A stretch of DNA of 25,127 nucleotides from positions 1 through 25,127 of the IMG/VR virus record IMGVR_UViG_3300025013_000007; one strand, given 5' to 3'. A program made the position numbers and the translations under genes. Source of the DNA: a virus. Positions 12,665-20,770 of this stretch are shown one piece after another. How positions within the stretch are numbered: position 1 is the stretch's first letter; each line of letters begins with the position of its first letter. A model generated the notes under the pieces. It was given only the letters and a program-made list of their open reading frames with translations, ran no database searches and had not been told where the DNA came from.

Positions 12665-14456
12665 GAACCTTGCCCTCCAGTTTACCGCTGTTGATATAGC
12701 CAGCGGCATAGTCAACCGCATCAAGAACTCTGTTTTAAGTTTAGGCTCATCTGCGGGGAATGTCAAGAAAGACTTTGAGCAGATGCAGTCCTCGGTTACT
12801 AAGGGGCTTAAGGCAATTGCAGTCAGCTCATACGCTATGCATAAGGCATTGCCCGGAGTAAAGGCAGCGGGAGATCTTCAAGAGGCAATGCTCGGCGTCA
12901 AGATGAACATCGCCTCTTCCGCAAAGGATGCAAAAGAACTCACAAGTATGCTCTCACAGGTTAAGGGCACGGCAATCTCCGTATCAGCGAATGCGCCGTT
13001 TTCAGCAGAGGATGTTGTGAGGATAGAAAACTCGCTCTTAAAGGCAGGGCTTGACTTAAAAGATGTAATAGGCGAATCGGGAGCGGCCTTTGCGGCAACT
13101 GCGCTCGCAAGCCTTTCCGGCGTGGCCCCTGAGATCGTAGGGGACAGTCTCGCAAACATAGGGACGGTATTCAAGTTTAAAGGAGAGGATTATAAAGAGT
13201 TTTCCGACTGGCTCACGAGGGTTGATGATGCAGCAGCAACGAGCTTGCCAAAGCTTATATATGGTTTGCAGATGTCCGGCAGTTCAGCCGCCGCCCTCGG
13301 TATTTCGTCGAAAGATTCAGTAACGGCTCTTGGCGCTCTTTCTCCGCTTGGAGATCGAGCGGGTTCTTCGTTTAATAATTTTCTTTTAGCAATCACATCA
13401 AAAGGGAAAGAGTTAAGGGGTATGGGATTGAAAATGTTTGAGGGCGGTAAGTTTGTAGGGCTTGAAAAGGCGACGGATAGTTTAAAGAAAAGATTCGGCG
13501 ACATTAAGGATGAGGAAGTGCGGCTGAAAAAACTTACAGATATATTCGGCGAAGAAGGCGGAAGGGCTGCAAATACATTCATAAATGCTGACAAGGGGTT
13601 TAAGGATATAGAAAATTCAGCAAAAGGCTCATTGTCAATGGCACAGAAAATGTCGATCTGGTCAACGGGCATGAACGCATCTCTTAAAATGCTCGGCGGC
13701 ACGGCTAAGTCAACTCTTGCGAGCATTTTCGACCCGCTCCTTGTTCCCCTGACAAAAGTTATAAGCCTTCTGAATACTGCCACAGGCAAACTCGGAGAGT
13801 TTGCTGAAAAAAACAAAGCATTTGCAGCATCCATATCCGGCGGCATAGGGGCAGCAGCATTAGGAGCAGGCGCTTATGGACTTTTAAATATCCTCAAAGG
13901 CGGCGCGGCAGGCGCGAGAGTTTTTAAAGGACTCGGCGGGGTGAAGGGTCTTTTAAAGGGATTTGGAGGCTCTGCAGCGGGAATAGCTCAAGGCAAGGCT
14001 ATCGAAGCGGCAACGGGAGTAACCCCTGTTTTTGTAACTAACTGGCCTGCTAATTTCGCAGCAGAGACGGCAGCCGGATTATCCGGCAAGGCCGGAAAGC
14101 TCAAAGACCTCTTTACCGGCCGCGGCGCGAATAAGCTCCTCGGCGCCGGAGGTCTGAAAGGAATGCTTAGGGTAGGCACAACAGCGCTCTTAGTCTCTGC
14201 TGCCGCCGCCGGAGGCTATGCCCTCGGCACGGGAGCAAATTATATGCTCAACAAAGGCGTGTCAGGTCTTACCGGCGGGAAGAATGATTCTATCGGCGGC
14301 TGGCTCTATGACTTCCTGCACAAAAAAGAAAACCCGGAGGTTAAAAATAACATCACCATGAATGTGAGCATTGATGAAAAGAGCCGTGTCATTGCCGAGA
14401 CATCGGATATGAACACAAAGGCTAACATTAACACCATGAAGAGAGGTCAGTTTTAA
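12651..14456 (+). CDS. Tail tape measure protein
   Basis: This 601-residue protein has the TP901-type tape measure layout. The N-terminal region contains LQFTAVDIASGIVNRIKNSV and then AGDLQEAMLGVKMNIASSAK. A central domain follows with SLSGVAPEIVGDSLANIG and ALGALSPLGDRAGSSFNNFL. Hydrophobic Gly/Ala segments lie at about residues 393-415 and 506-532, the parts thought to enter the host membrane. A polar C-terminus ends it. Its length sets tail length; 601 residues would give roughly 90 nm by the usual 0.15 nm per residue, a rather short contractile tail. The start has GGGGG 6 bases upstream. It follows the chaperones that bind it. Confidence 0.9.
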   Translation: MSNVMNLALQFTAVDIASGIVNRIKNSVLSLGSSAGNVKKDFEQMQSSVTKGLKAIAVSSYAMHKALPGVKAAGDLQEAMLGVKMNIASSAKDAKELTSMLSQVKGTAISVSANAPFSAEDVVRIENSLLKAGLDLKDVIGESGAAFAATALASLSGVAPEIVGDSLANIGTVFKFKGEDYKEFSDWLTRVDDAAATSLPKLIYGLQMSGSSAAALGISSKDSVTALGALSPLGDRAGSSFNNFLLAITSKGKELRGMGLKMFEGGKFVGLEKATDSLKKRFGDIKDEEVRLKKLTDIFGEEGGRAANTFINADKGFKDIENSAKGSLSMAQKMSIWSTGMNASLKMLGGTAKSTLASIFDPLLVPLTKVISLLNTATGKLGEFAEKNKAFAASISGGIGAAALGAGAYGLLNILKGGAAGARVFKGLGGVKGLLKGFGGSAAGIAQGKAIEAATGVTPVFVTNWPANFAAETAAGLSGKAGKLKDLFTGRGANKLLGAGGLKGMLRVGTTALLVSAAAAGGYALGTGANYMLNKGVSGLTGGKNDSIGGWLYDFLHKKENPEVKNNITMNVSIDEKSRVIAETSDMNTKANINTMKRGQF

Positions 14457-15746
14457 ATGGCCGTCAATGATAAATACGAAGTAAAGCTCGACCACTTCAA
14501 TCTTGAGTTAGAGAACATCGAGGACTCTTTTGAAAAGTCTATCGCAAAGTATGAGTTCCCTTATCGTGACGGCGCATTGCTTGAAGACATGGGGCTTAAA
14601 GCCCGCAGCGTCAAGATTCGTTGCTACTTCTACGAGGAGACATACGAGACGCACAAAGAGCTTATAGAGCATCTGAAAAAGAAAGAACTCTTTGAACTGC
14701 TTCATCCAAAATACGGTCTGATTAAAGGCTCTGTGGAATCCGTCTCTGTAAGGCATGACGACAGGAAGCGGACTGCGGAGATAGACATCTCATTTGCCGA
14801 AAACCTTATCACCGCGGCAGAACCGCAGCGGCATGTCAATGTCGAGTACTCCACAGAGGAAGCCTTTCAGAGGGGCCAATTTGAGATCATCGAGGAATTT
14901 GAATTTGACGTAAAAGATGAACTCGGCATCGAGGCTGCGGATATCCTCGATCTGGAACTCGATATTGATCTGGGCATGCTCGAACAGATTACCGGGCAGA
15001 TGCCGGATCTATCGATGAAGGCAAGGGGCTATCTAAAAGAGGTTGATTCCTTCGTGTCCGGCCTCACGGGCACCCTGCCGGAGATACCTAATCCCACAGA
15101 CTCATTGCTTGCAATGATCAGCTTTTCTAAAACCCTCGGAGGCATAACAGTAGGCACGATAGCAAGGACGATGGAAAGATATGTCGTGCTGTTCGATTCG
15201 CTCAGGACTGCGCCTACACGGTTTTTAAGCAGCCTTAAAAGCAGTTTTAATTCCATTGTCGGTTTATATCCTAAGTTCTCAAAGCATACGCGGATCGCAT
15301 CAGCGCAGAGGCGCGGACTTGAGGCGGCATATATATATCGCGAGGATGAGACCCGCAGGCAGCAGGTCAGGAAACTCGAAAAAGTGAAAAGCTTCGATGC
15401 CCTCGGCAACTATGTGAAGCCTGAGCCTGTAGAGCCGATCATGCCGATCAATGAAATTGAATCCACCCTTGCCGATGTAAGGACGGACATTCAAAGCTCG
15501 GTTGATGAATCGAGACGGACACAGAGCCTGAAAGACATGGCAGTAACGCTTTTGACTCATGTCAACAGCATAAAGCTCGAAAGGGAAAAGATTATCAATG
15601 TAGAGCTTGATAATGAAATGCCGCTGCATATTGTCTGTCTGAAACACGGGCTGCCTTATAACTATGCGGAGCGGATACACAGCATTAATTGTATTAAAAA
15701 CCCTAACTTCACGCCTTCCGGAGAGGTAAGGATATATGCAAGATAG
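14457..15746 (+). CDS. Mu gpN-like tail/DNA circularisation family protein
   Basis: This 429-residue protein matches the N-terminal pattern of the DNA_circ_N (Mu gpN, gp43) family: ENIEDSFEKSIAKYEFPYRD, then GLKARSVKIRCYFYEET and LLHPKYGLIKGSVESVSV, ending in EIDISFAENL. Mu gpN is a tail/baseplate protein; the 'circularisation' label comes from an older annotation of relatives. The C-terminal part is helical, then a short LysM-like end (ALDNEMPLHI-like pattern: LDNEMPLHIVCLKHGLPYNY). GAGAGG lies upstream and the stop abuts the tape measure gene's end. It overlaps gpP by 11 bases. Confidence 0.87.
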   Translation: MAVNDKYEVKLDHFNLELENIEDSFEKSIAKYEFPYRDGALLEDMGLKARSVKIRCYFYEETYETHKELIEHLKKKELFELLHPKYGLIKGSVESVSVRHDDRKRTAEIDISFAENLITAAEPQRHVNVEYSTEEAFQRGQFEIIEEFEFDVKDELGIEAADILDLELDIDLGMLEQITGQMPDLSMKARGYLKEVDSFVSGLTGTLPEIPNPTDSLLAMISFSKTLGGITVGTIARTMERYVVLFDSLRTAPTRFLSSLKSSFNSIVGLYPKFSKHTRIASAQRRGLEAAYIYREDETRRQQVRKLEKVKSFDALGNYVKPEPVEPIMPINEIESTLADVRTDIQSSVDESRRTQSLKDMAVTLLTHVNSIKLEREKIINVELDNEMPLHIVCLKHGLPYNYAERIHSINCIKNPNFTPSGEVRIYAR

Positions 15747-16788
15747 CGTCTCGCTACTCATAGGCGGCATGGCTATCAATAACTTTCTCTCATACACTAT
15801 CGAGAGCGATATCTATACGGCCGATGACGCATTTTCCTTAGAACTTGCAAACCCGGAGATAGCGGTTAAGGAAGGACACCGCTGCGAGTTGTATGTGAAC
15901 GGCGAACTGGAGATGACAGGCATTATAGACCGCATATCCAAGAGCCATGACAAATCAGGAGTGAAGCTGAAGGTCGAAGGAAGGGACTTGATGGGATTGC
16001 TCGTGGATTCATACTGCGAGGAGTTTATTACACTTCAAGGCATTAAGGTGAAAGCCCTTGCAGAGAGGCTTTTAAAGAAAGTGCCTTTTATTAATCGCGA
16101 GAAGATCGTTTATCAGGAAAACTTCTCGGGCAGGACAAAGAAAAAAGCCAAGGGCGAATCATCCATCGCGCTCATGGACGCGCCGCACAATTTCTCGCAG
16201 ATAGAGCCGGGCATGACAATATTCGATGCCCTTAAAGACTATGCGGGCAGCCGCGGGATGATGTTCTTTTGCCTGCCGGACGGCACGATGGTATTCGGCA
16301 AGCCTAAAGAAAAAGGAGAGCCGGTTTTTAATCTGATATGCACGAAGGAAGGCAAGGACAATAATGTCCTCGATGGTTCTATGACTAAGGACATCTCAAA
16401 AAGATATTCAAAGATAACTGTTATCGGCCAGCAGCAGGGAACGGACGGCATAGATGCCAGCGCGATAAATACGAAAGCAACTCTTGAGGATAAGGAATTT
16501 CCTTTTTATAAGCCGATGGTGGTTAAGAACAATAATGATTATCAGAGTCCAAGGCTCCACGCCCGGATGCTCCTTGAAAAGTCCATGTATCAGGGCTTTC
16601 AGCTTAACTATAAAGTCCCCGGCCACAGCCAAAACAGAAAGAACTGGACGATCAACGAACTCTGCAGCGTAAAGGACGAGGCTCTGGAGGTCGAAGGGAC
16701 ATATCTTATATACGGCAGGACATTTGAGATGTCAAAACAGGGAGTATATACAAGTCTTAAGCTCGGCATTCCGGGCGTGGTGCAATGA
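15736..16788 (+). CDS. Baseplate hub protein (Mu gpP/gp44-like)
   Basis: This 350-residue protein resembles the Mu gp44/P2 gpD hub family. Early strands are LLIGGMAINNFLSYTIESDI and AFSLELANPEIAVKEGHRCE. GIIDRISKSHDKSGVKLKVE and GRDLMGLLVDSYCEE follow, the family's most recognisable part. A later domain contains ISKRYSKITVIGQQQGTDG. Hub trimers cap the tube and hold the spike. The gene has GGAGAGGTAAGG before its start and overlaps gp45 as ATGA. Its length is close to Mu gp44. Confidence 0.88.
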   Translation: MQDSVSLLIGGMAINNFLSYTIESDIYTADDAFSLELANPEIAVKEGHRCELYVNGELEMTGIIDRISKSHDKSGVKLKVEGRDLMGLLVDSYCEEFITLQGIKVKALAERLLKKVPFINREKIVYQENFSGRTKKKAKGESSIALMDAPHNFSQIEPGMTIFDALKDYAGSRGMMFFCLPDGTMVFGKPKEKGEPVFNLICTKEGKDNNVLDGSMTKDISKRYSKITVIGQQQGTDGIDASAINTKATLEDKEFPFYKPMVVKNNNDYQSPRLHARMLLEKSMYQGFQLNYKVPGHSQNRKNWTINELCSVKDEALEVEGTYLIYGRTFEMSKQGVYTSLKLGIPGVVQ

Positions 16789-17366
16789 TAAGGGCAATAA
16801 TTCAATCGGTCATCGAGGGCGCTATCAAAAGATTTACTGCATCAGGCCGCTCCGATGAGACGATAACGAACCGGGAATATATGCAGCATTATGGTTTTAC
16901 CTCGAGGCCCCTTGCCGGAGCCGAGGCGGTAGTCATCAAGGAGGGCAATCATATCGTTATGATTGCCTCCGATGACCGCCGGTATCGCATCGGCATCGAG
17001 GACGGAGAGGTCTGTTTATATACGGACGAGGGGGATCATATCCGTTTAAAACGCGGCAAGGAAATTTATATTAAAAGTGGCAATAAGCTGACTGCCGATA
17101 TAGCCAACGATGTGGTTATATCTACATCGAGGATTGACGCCCATGCAACCGAGTCGGCAATATTGCGATCGCCGGTCGTAACTCTCAAGGCGGATTCTAT
17201 CACGATGGAAACCTATTCCGGCCAGACGCCGCTTGCGACATTAAAAGGCAATATGAGGCTTGAGGGCAATATCGAGATAATAGGTAATGTAAATGTAACA
17301 GGCCAGATAGACGCCTCCGGAACGATCATAGACGGCGGCGGCAATACGAATCATCATGTGCATTAA
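16785..17366 (+). CDS. Baseplate spike protein (Mu gp45/P2 gpV-like) with C-terminal HxH
   Basis: This 193-residue protein has an N-terminal OB-like region (YGFTSRPLAGAEAVVIKEGN, then HIVMIASDDRRYRIGIEDGE) followed by a repetitive beta-helix (ATLKGNMRLEGNIEIIGNVN). It ends GGGNTNHHVH. In P2 gpV and relatives such a terminal HxH pair from three chains binds iron and hardens the membrane-piercing tip. I infer the same here. It overlaps the hub gene by 4 bases. It is close to the length of Mu gp45. Confidence 0.9.
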   Translation: MIRAIIQSVIEGAIKRFTASGRSDETITNREYMQHYGFTSRPLAGAEAVVIKEGNHIVMIASDDRRYRIGIEDGEVCLYTDEGDHIRLKRGKEIYIKSGNKLTADIANDVVISTSRIDAHATESAILRSPVVTLKADSITMETYSGQTPLATLKGNMRLEGNIEIIGNVNVTGQIDASGTIIDGGGNTNHHVH

Positions 17367-17374
17367 GGAGAGAC

Positions 17375-17740
17375 ATGGACTTTAAAATATACACGGAAGA
17401 CGCAGTCGGGCAAATGACATTTGAAAAGGCGGATAATATTTTCAATAATGTCTTTCTGAGCCTCATGGTTGAGAAAGGATCATTCTTTCAGAATCCTGAC
17501 TTCGGCAGCAGGCTTCATCTTCTGAAACGCGCCAAGAACACAGAAAAGACCGCTGCGCTTGCAGAGGAATACTGTAAAGAGGCGTTTCAATGGCTCATAG
17601 GCACAGGTAGGGCTAAAAAAATAGAAGTATTCACGCAGAGAGACAGGCTTCAGGATTTAAATCGCTTGAAACTTCTTATAGAGGTTACGCAGTCAGACAG
17701 CAGGCAGGTCAGCTTTGAGACATTTGTGGAGGTCGTGTAA
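17375..17740 (+). CDS. Baseplate protein Mu gp46-like (gp25/gpW type)
   Basis: This 121-residue protein fits the GP46 family: DFKIYTEDAVGQMTFEKADN, then LMVEKGSFFQNPDFGSRLHL, and LKLLIEVTQSDSRQVSFETF at the end. It belongs to the T4 gp25/P2 gpW baseplate sheath-initiator group, which starts sheath polymerisation. GGAGAGAC lies before ATG. It sits between spike and gp47, as in Mu. A GGAGGT site for gp47 is encoded in its last codons. Confidence 0.88.
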   Translation: MDFKIYTEDAVGQMTFEKADNIFNNVFLSLMVEKGSFFQNPDFGSRLHLLKRAKNTEKTAALAEEYCKEAFQWLIGTGRAKKIEVFTQRDRLQDLNRLKLLIEVTQSDSRQVSFETFVEVV

Positions 17741-18514
17741 ATGGGCTTTCAAAAAGACTTTGACGAGCTTTTAAATGAGATTTTAACAGACTATAAAAAC
17801 CAGTTCCCTGAGGCGGATACCTCTCAGGGATCTTTGATATTTATCAAATCCGCATGTATTGCATCGGCTCTGTGGGGACTCTATAAATATCAGGATTGGA
17901 TATCTAAACAGACGTTTCCAGATACGGCGGATACCGAGGCATTGGAGCATCACGCGTGGGTGCGCGGACTCACAAGGACATATGGAGAGACGGATGTCGC
18001 ATATCTTGCCCGGCTTCTGGATTACATCAGGCGGCCGCCTGCAGGCGGAAACAAATACGACTATGTGAAATGGGCATTAGAGATTGACAATGTTAAAGCT
18101 GCTTATTGCTTTCCGTTAACTCAGGGACTCGGCACAGTAGATGTCGTGATCGTGGTAAATGAAGCTGCAACAGGAAGCGAGATTCCAACTCAGGCATTGA
18201 TAGATGAGGTCAAGGCATATATAAATGATGTGCGGCCGGTAACCGCTTCCGTCGTGCGAGTACTCGGTCCGACTATTCTTACGCAGGATGTTACTATGAC
18301 CATCACCGGCAGCGGCATCGATACCGCTGTGATCGCCTCGGATATCGAGGCGTATATGAAGACCCTGATACCCGGGCAGACGCTTTATAGGTCGAAGCTC
18401 ATACAGATCGCGATGGACAATGGCGCGGATAATGCAACCGTAACCGCACCTGCAGCGGATGTTACAGCACAAAGCTATGAGATGATTCGAGCGGGGGTAA
18501 TAAATGTCTCATAG
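17741..18514 (+). CDS. Baseplate J-like wedge protein (Mu gp47-like)
   Basis: This 257-residue protein has the Baseplate_J layout: EILTDYKNQFPEADTSQGSL near the N-terminus, then ALEHHAWVRGLTRTYGETDV, then PAGGNKYDYVKWALEIDNVK. ALIDEVKAYINDVRPVTASV lies in the C-terminal domain. The family forms the wedge around the hub and corresponds to P2 gpJ. It is shorter than Mu gp47 (about 360 residues), so a domain may be missing or the family branch may be compact. GGAGGT lies 9 bases upstream. It overlaps gp48 by 11 bases. Confidence 0.9.
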   Translation: MGFQKDFDELLNEILTDYKNQFPEADTSQGSLIFIKSACIASALWGLYKYQDWISKQTFPDTADTEALEHHAWVRGLTRTYGETDVAYLARLLDYIRRPPAGGNKYDYVKWALEIDNVKAAYCFPLTQGLGTVDVVIVVNEAATGSEIPTQALIDEVKAYINDVRPVTASVVRVLGPTILTQDVTMTITGSGIDTAVIASDIEAYMKTLIPGQTLYRSKLIQIAMDNGADNATVTAPAADVTAQSYEMIRAGVINVS

Positions 18515-19055
18515 CGATACCTTAAAACTCCTTTTTCCTATAGAGCTTCAAGGCGACTTTGTAAAGGACATCGAAGTCGAGGGTAAATACCTCGATGGCG
18601 CACAGTCAAGAGCAGAGCAGCTTCTGAATGAAATGTTCCCGGACCAAAGCCATGAACTCTTACCGGACTGGGAACGCGTCTGTGGGCTTACGCCGGGAAG
18701 CGATGATACGCTTCAACTCAGGCGCGACAGGGTGATCAGGAAACTCCGGGAGCGTGGAAGCTTGAGTATTCCATATTTCATCGCCTTAGCCGCGGCGATG
18801 GGATATGAAATAACGATAGAGGAGGATAATCCCTTTATTTGCGGTTGGAGCGAAGTAGGCGTAGACCCGCTGAGTATAGAAGAAAGCATTTTTATGTGGC
18901 GGGTGAATGTTGCCGGGCAGCCTGTTTATGAATTCCGCTGCGGGGAGTCCGCATGCGGCGAAAGATTGCTGTGGTGGCCCGGCGTTGCAGAGCTTGAAAT
19001 TTTTTTTAATGAGCTTAAACCGGCTCATACATTTGTTTATTTCACATACGAATAG
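18504..19055 (+). CDS. Mu gp48-like tail protein (DUF2313)
   Basis: This 183-residue protein shows the DUF2313 pattern: AQSRAEQLLNEMFPDQSHEL, then LPDWERVCGLTPGSDDTLQL and RRDRVIRKLRERGSLSIPYF. A C-terminal strand-rich part contains CGESACGERLLWWPG. The family lies between baseplate wedge and tail fibre in Mu and links fibre to baseplate. A run of GGGGG lies before ATG inside the gp47 gene. Length and order match. Confidence 0.88.
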   Translation: MSHSDTLKLLFPIELQGDFVKDIEVEGKYLDGAQSRAEQLLNEMFPDQSHELLPDWERVCGLTPGSDDTLQLRRDRVIRKLRERGSLSIPYFIALAAAMGYEITIEEDNPFICGWSEVGVDPLSIEESIFMWRVNVAGQPVYEFRCGESACGERLLWWPGVAELEIFFNELKPAHTFVYFTYE

Positions 19056-19066
19056 GAGGAACATAT

Positions 19067-20188
19067 ATGGGAAAAACAGCTTTTACAGACGGCGACAAAT
19101 CGCAGGGGATAATGGGATCGAAAATTTTTGCTAATTTTCTGCATAAATGGTTCGGCGCTAATGGAGCGACCGGTCATCGGCACACCGGCCTCGATGAGGA
19201 CGGCCACGCGCCGCTGGATTTCTACACAGACACCGGCGCAGCCAATGCCTATGCAATACCGCTTGATGCTTCGCTGCCGCAGCGCATAGTCGGCATGCCG
19301 ATAACATTGGTGGTCGCCAATACTAACACAGGAGCCTCGACACTCGATGACGGCTTTGGCGCGGTAGATATAAGTAAAAACTATGATCAGCCCCTTGCCG
19401 CGGGCGACATCAAAGCAGGGCAGATCTCAACCGTGGTATGGGACGGGGCGGATTATCAGATGCAAGGCGCAGCGCCGGCAGCCGCAGAGCCAATGTCAAT
19501 AGGCGGCGCTTATAAAAATCTGGCAATCAAAAACAATGCAGTAAACCCTAATTATCAGGTAGACATCACAATCGATGAAATAGTGCTTAAAGACGCAGAT
19601 GGGAAATCCTTGCTTGTGTCTAATGTGACTCAGACCTGTGATATTACAGTGTCAGGGGTAAATGGTCTTGATGCCGGTGCAGAATCAGCATCCACGTGGT
19701 ATCATATTTGGGCAATAACTAAAGTCGACGGCACGCAAGCAGGATTACTATCGGCATCTGAGACAGCGCCTACAATGCCGTCTGGATATACCTACAAGGC
19801 GTATCTGGGCGCTATTTATAACGCAAGCGGCAGTAATTTCATAAAGATATTACAACAAGACAAAAAAGCCGCAAGAGAGCCTGTGCAGGTGCTTTCAGGC
19901 GGCTCGGCAGCAAGTTATACTGCTTTAAATATTAGCGTTGCAGTGCCAAAAACAGCGAAGAGCGTTGAAGGCTATGGATGGGCTGACACTGTTGATAATG
20001 GCAATGCTCTATTTATTGCTTCTGATGCTTCCGCTGTGGGACAATGCCGCATTGGCGGCTATTTCGGTGATATATACTATGACCATGTAGTTGGTTCATT
20101 TAATATTATCTTAAAGCAGCAACAAACACTATATTATTATCGGGATGCTGGGTTGGTATTGTTAGCAGTGTCTCAATGGACATATTAA
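19067..20188 (+). CDS. Tail fibre (receptor-binding) protein
   Basis: This 373-residue protein begins with a baseplate-attachment part ending in HRHTGLDEDGHAP (residues 37-49), a motif common in Mu-like fibres. Residues about 58-145 hold a fibre repeat (AIPLDASLPQRIVGMPITLV, then NTNTGASTLDDGFGAVDI and AAGDIKAGQISTVVWDGADY) that is widespread in phage fibres. The C-terminal half is less familiar, is richer in A/T, and probably forms the receptor-binding tip. TAGGAGG precedes ATG. No invertible segment or recombinase is visible here, unlike the G region of Mu. Confidence 0.85.
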   Translation: MGKTAFTDGDKSQGIMGSKIFANFLHKWFGANGATGHRHTGLDEDGHAPLDFYTDTGAANAYAIPLDASLPQRIVGMPITLVVANTNTGASTLDDGFGAVDISKNYDQPLAAGDIKAGQISTVVWDGADYQMQGAAPAAAEPMSIGGAYKNLAIKNNAVNPNYQVDITIDEIVLKDADGKSLLVSNVTQTCDITVSGVNGLDAGAESASTWYHIWAITKVDGTQAGLLSASETAPTMPSGYTYKAYLGAIYNASGSNFIKILQQDKKAAREPVQVLSGGSAASYTALNISVAVPKTAKSVEGYGWADTVDNGNALFIASDASAVGQCRIGGYFGDIYYDHVVGSFNIILKQQQTLYYYRDAGLVLLAVSQWTY

Positions 20189-20209
20189 ACAAAAATACGG
20201 GAGGGGCAA

Positions 20210-20623
20210 ATGATAGCGTATAAAAAACAGGTTGATGGTCAGGCTACAGACTTGAGGTTTGTTCAGGATGATTATGTGTCGGAGGTAGGAGAAATAGTAA
20301 TTGAGGGCGATGTGCTGCCGCAGATAGAAACCCTGCATGCTTTAAACTATCTGAAGATTTTAAAAATCGTAAAGTTTAAATCTGAAGCCGCACGGCGAAT
20401 AGATGCCGTGTTGCCTGATTGGAAGGCTAACAGGCACAGAGATCAGCTTGAATTGGGAGCATCTACTACTCTCTCGGCAGAGGGATACGCAGCAAAACAG
20501 CAGAAAAGACAGGCCATTAGAGACGCCTCGAATACCATCGAGGCTGAGATTCAGGCACTCAATGAGCCTGCCGAGATTGAAACATTAGATATTGCGAATC
20601 ATCCGGCTTGGCCGGTGGAATAA
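20210..20623 (+). CDS. Probable tail fibre assembly or fibre-tip-associated protein
   Basis: This 137-residue protein has GGGAGGGG before ATG and follows the fibre gene directly. The first half has short strands (AYKKQVDGQATDLRFVQDDY). The second half is helical (ARRIDAVLPDWKANRHRDQL, then QKRQAIRDASNTIEAEIQAL). It ends with NHPAWP. Small partly helical proteins in this place are usually fibre chaperones. I do not recognise an exact family, so the role is inferred from position. The helical segment with a WK..RHRDQ motif resembles the C-terminal part of some fibre assembly proteins. Confidence 0.6.
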   Translation: MIAYKKQVDGQATDLRFVQDDYVSEVGEIVIEGDVLPQIETLHALNYLKILKIVKFKSEAARRIDAVLPDWKANRHRDQLELGASTTLSAEGYAAKQQKRQAIRDASNTIEAEIQALNEPAEIETLDIANHPAWPVE

Positions 20624-20770
20624 GCGGACAGCAGTCCGGGGAGTTAGAGCCTCCCTAAACCTCAATGTTGACGCATTGAGACGGGATAACCCGCTACCAT
20701 CCGCTACCCGCGCGACGGGCGGATATATTGTGGCAGGGGAGTCCCTAAAAATTCAATTTAGGGAGGCTCT
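20624..20770 (+). ncRNA. Highly structured 147-nt leader of the methyltransferase gene; candidate regulatory RNA
   Basis: This gene-free stretch is packed with hairpins. A perfect 14-bp inverted repeat joins 20646-20659 (AGAGCCTCCCTAAA) to 20757-20770, whose last base touches the ATG. Inside lie CTCAATG/CATTGAG (20661-20680), CGGG/CCCG around ATAA (20682-20693), and CCG..CCCG/CGGGCGG (20701-20722). TCCCTAAA (20742-20749) can pair instead with TTTAGGGA (20757-20764). CGGAC/GTCCG (20625-20638) precedes them. The ribosome site GGGAGG (20761-20766) is inside the 3' strand in either fold, so translation could be switched. No known riboswitch class is recognised. A small mobile palindromic element is the alternative. 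Confidence 0.6.

Noticed and set aside
13141-13152. GGGGACAGTCTC in the tape measure gene, resembling half of the palindromic repeat
   Set aside because: It matches only the first nine or so bases, has no partner arm nearby, and encodes an ordinary IVGDSL segment in continuous family sequence.
13190-13846. 218-codon minus-strand frame opposite the tape measure
   Set aside because: Composition reflects the antisense of Ala/Gly/Lys codons; no ribosome site or family resemblance.
19067-20623. Diversity-generating retroelement or invertible fibre segment
   Set aside because: No reverse transcriptase, template/variable repeat pair, invertase or flanking inverted recombination sites are seen near the fibre gene.
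20624-20770. Integron attC site or a tRNA hidden in the structured leader
   Set aside because: GTTAG-like and AAAC-like bases occur but the core-site spacing and consensus are not met, and no cloverleaf or T-loop GTTCRANNC is present.
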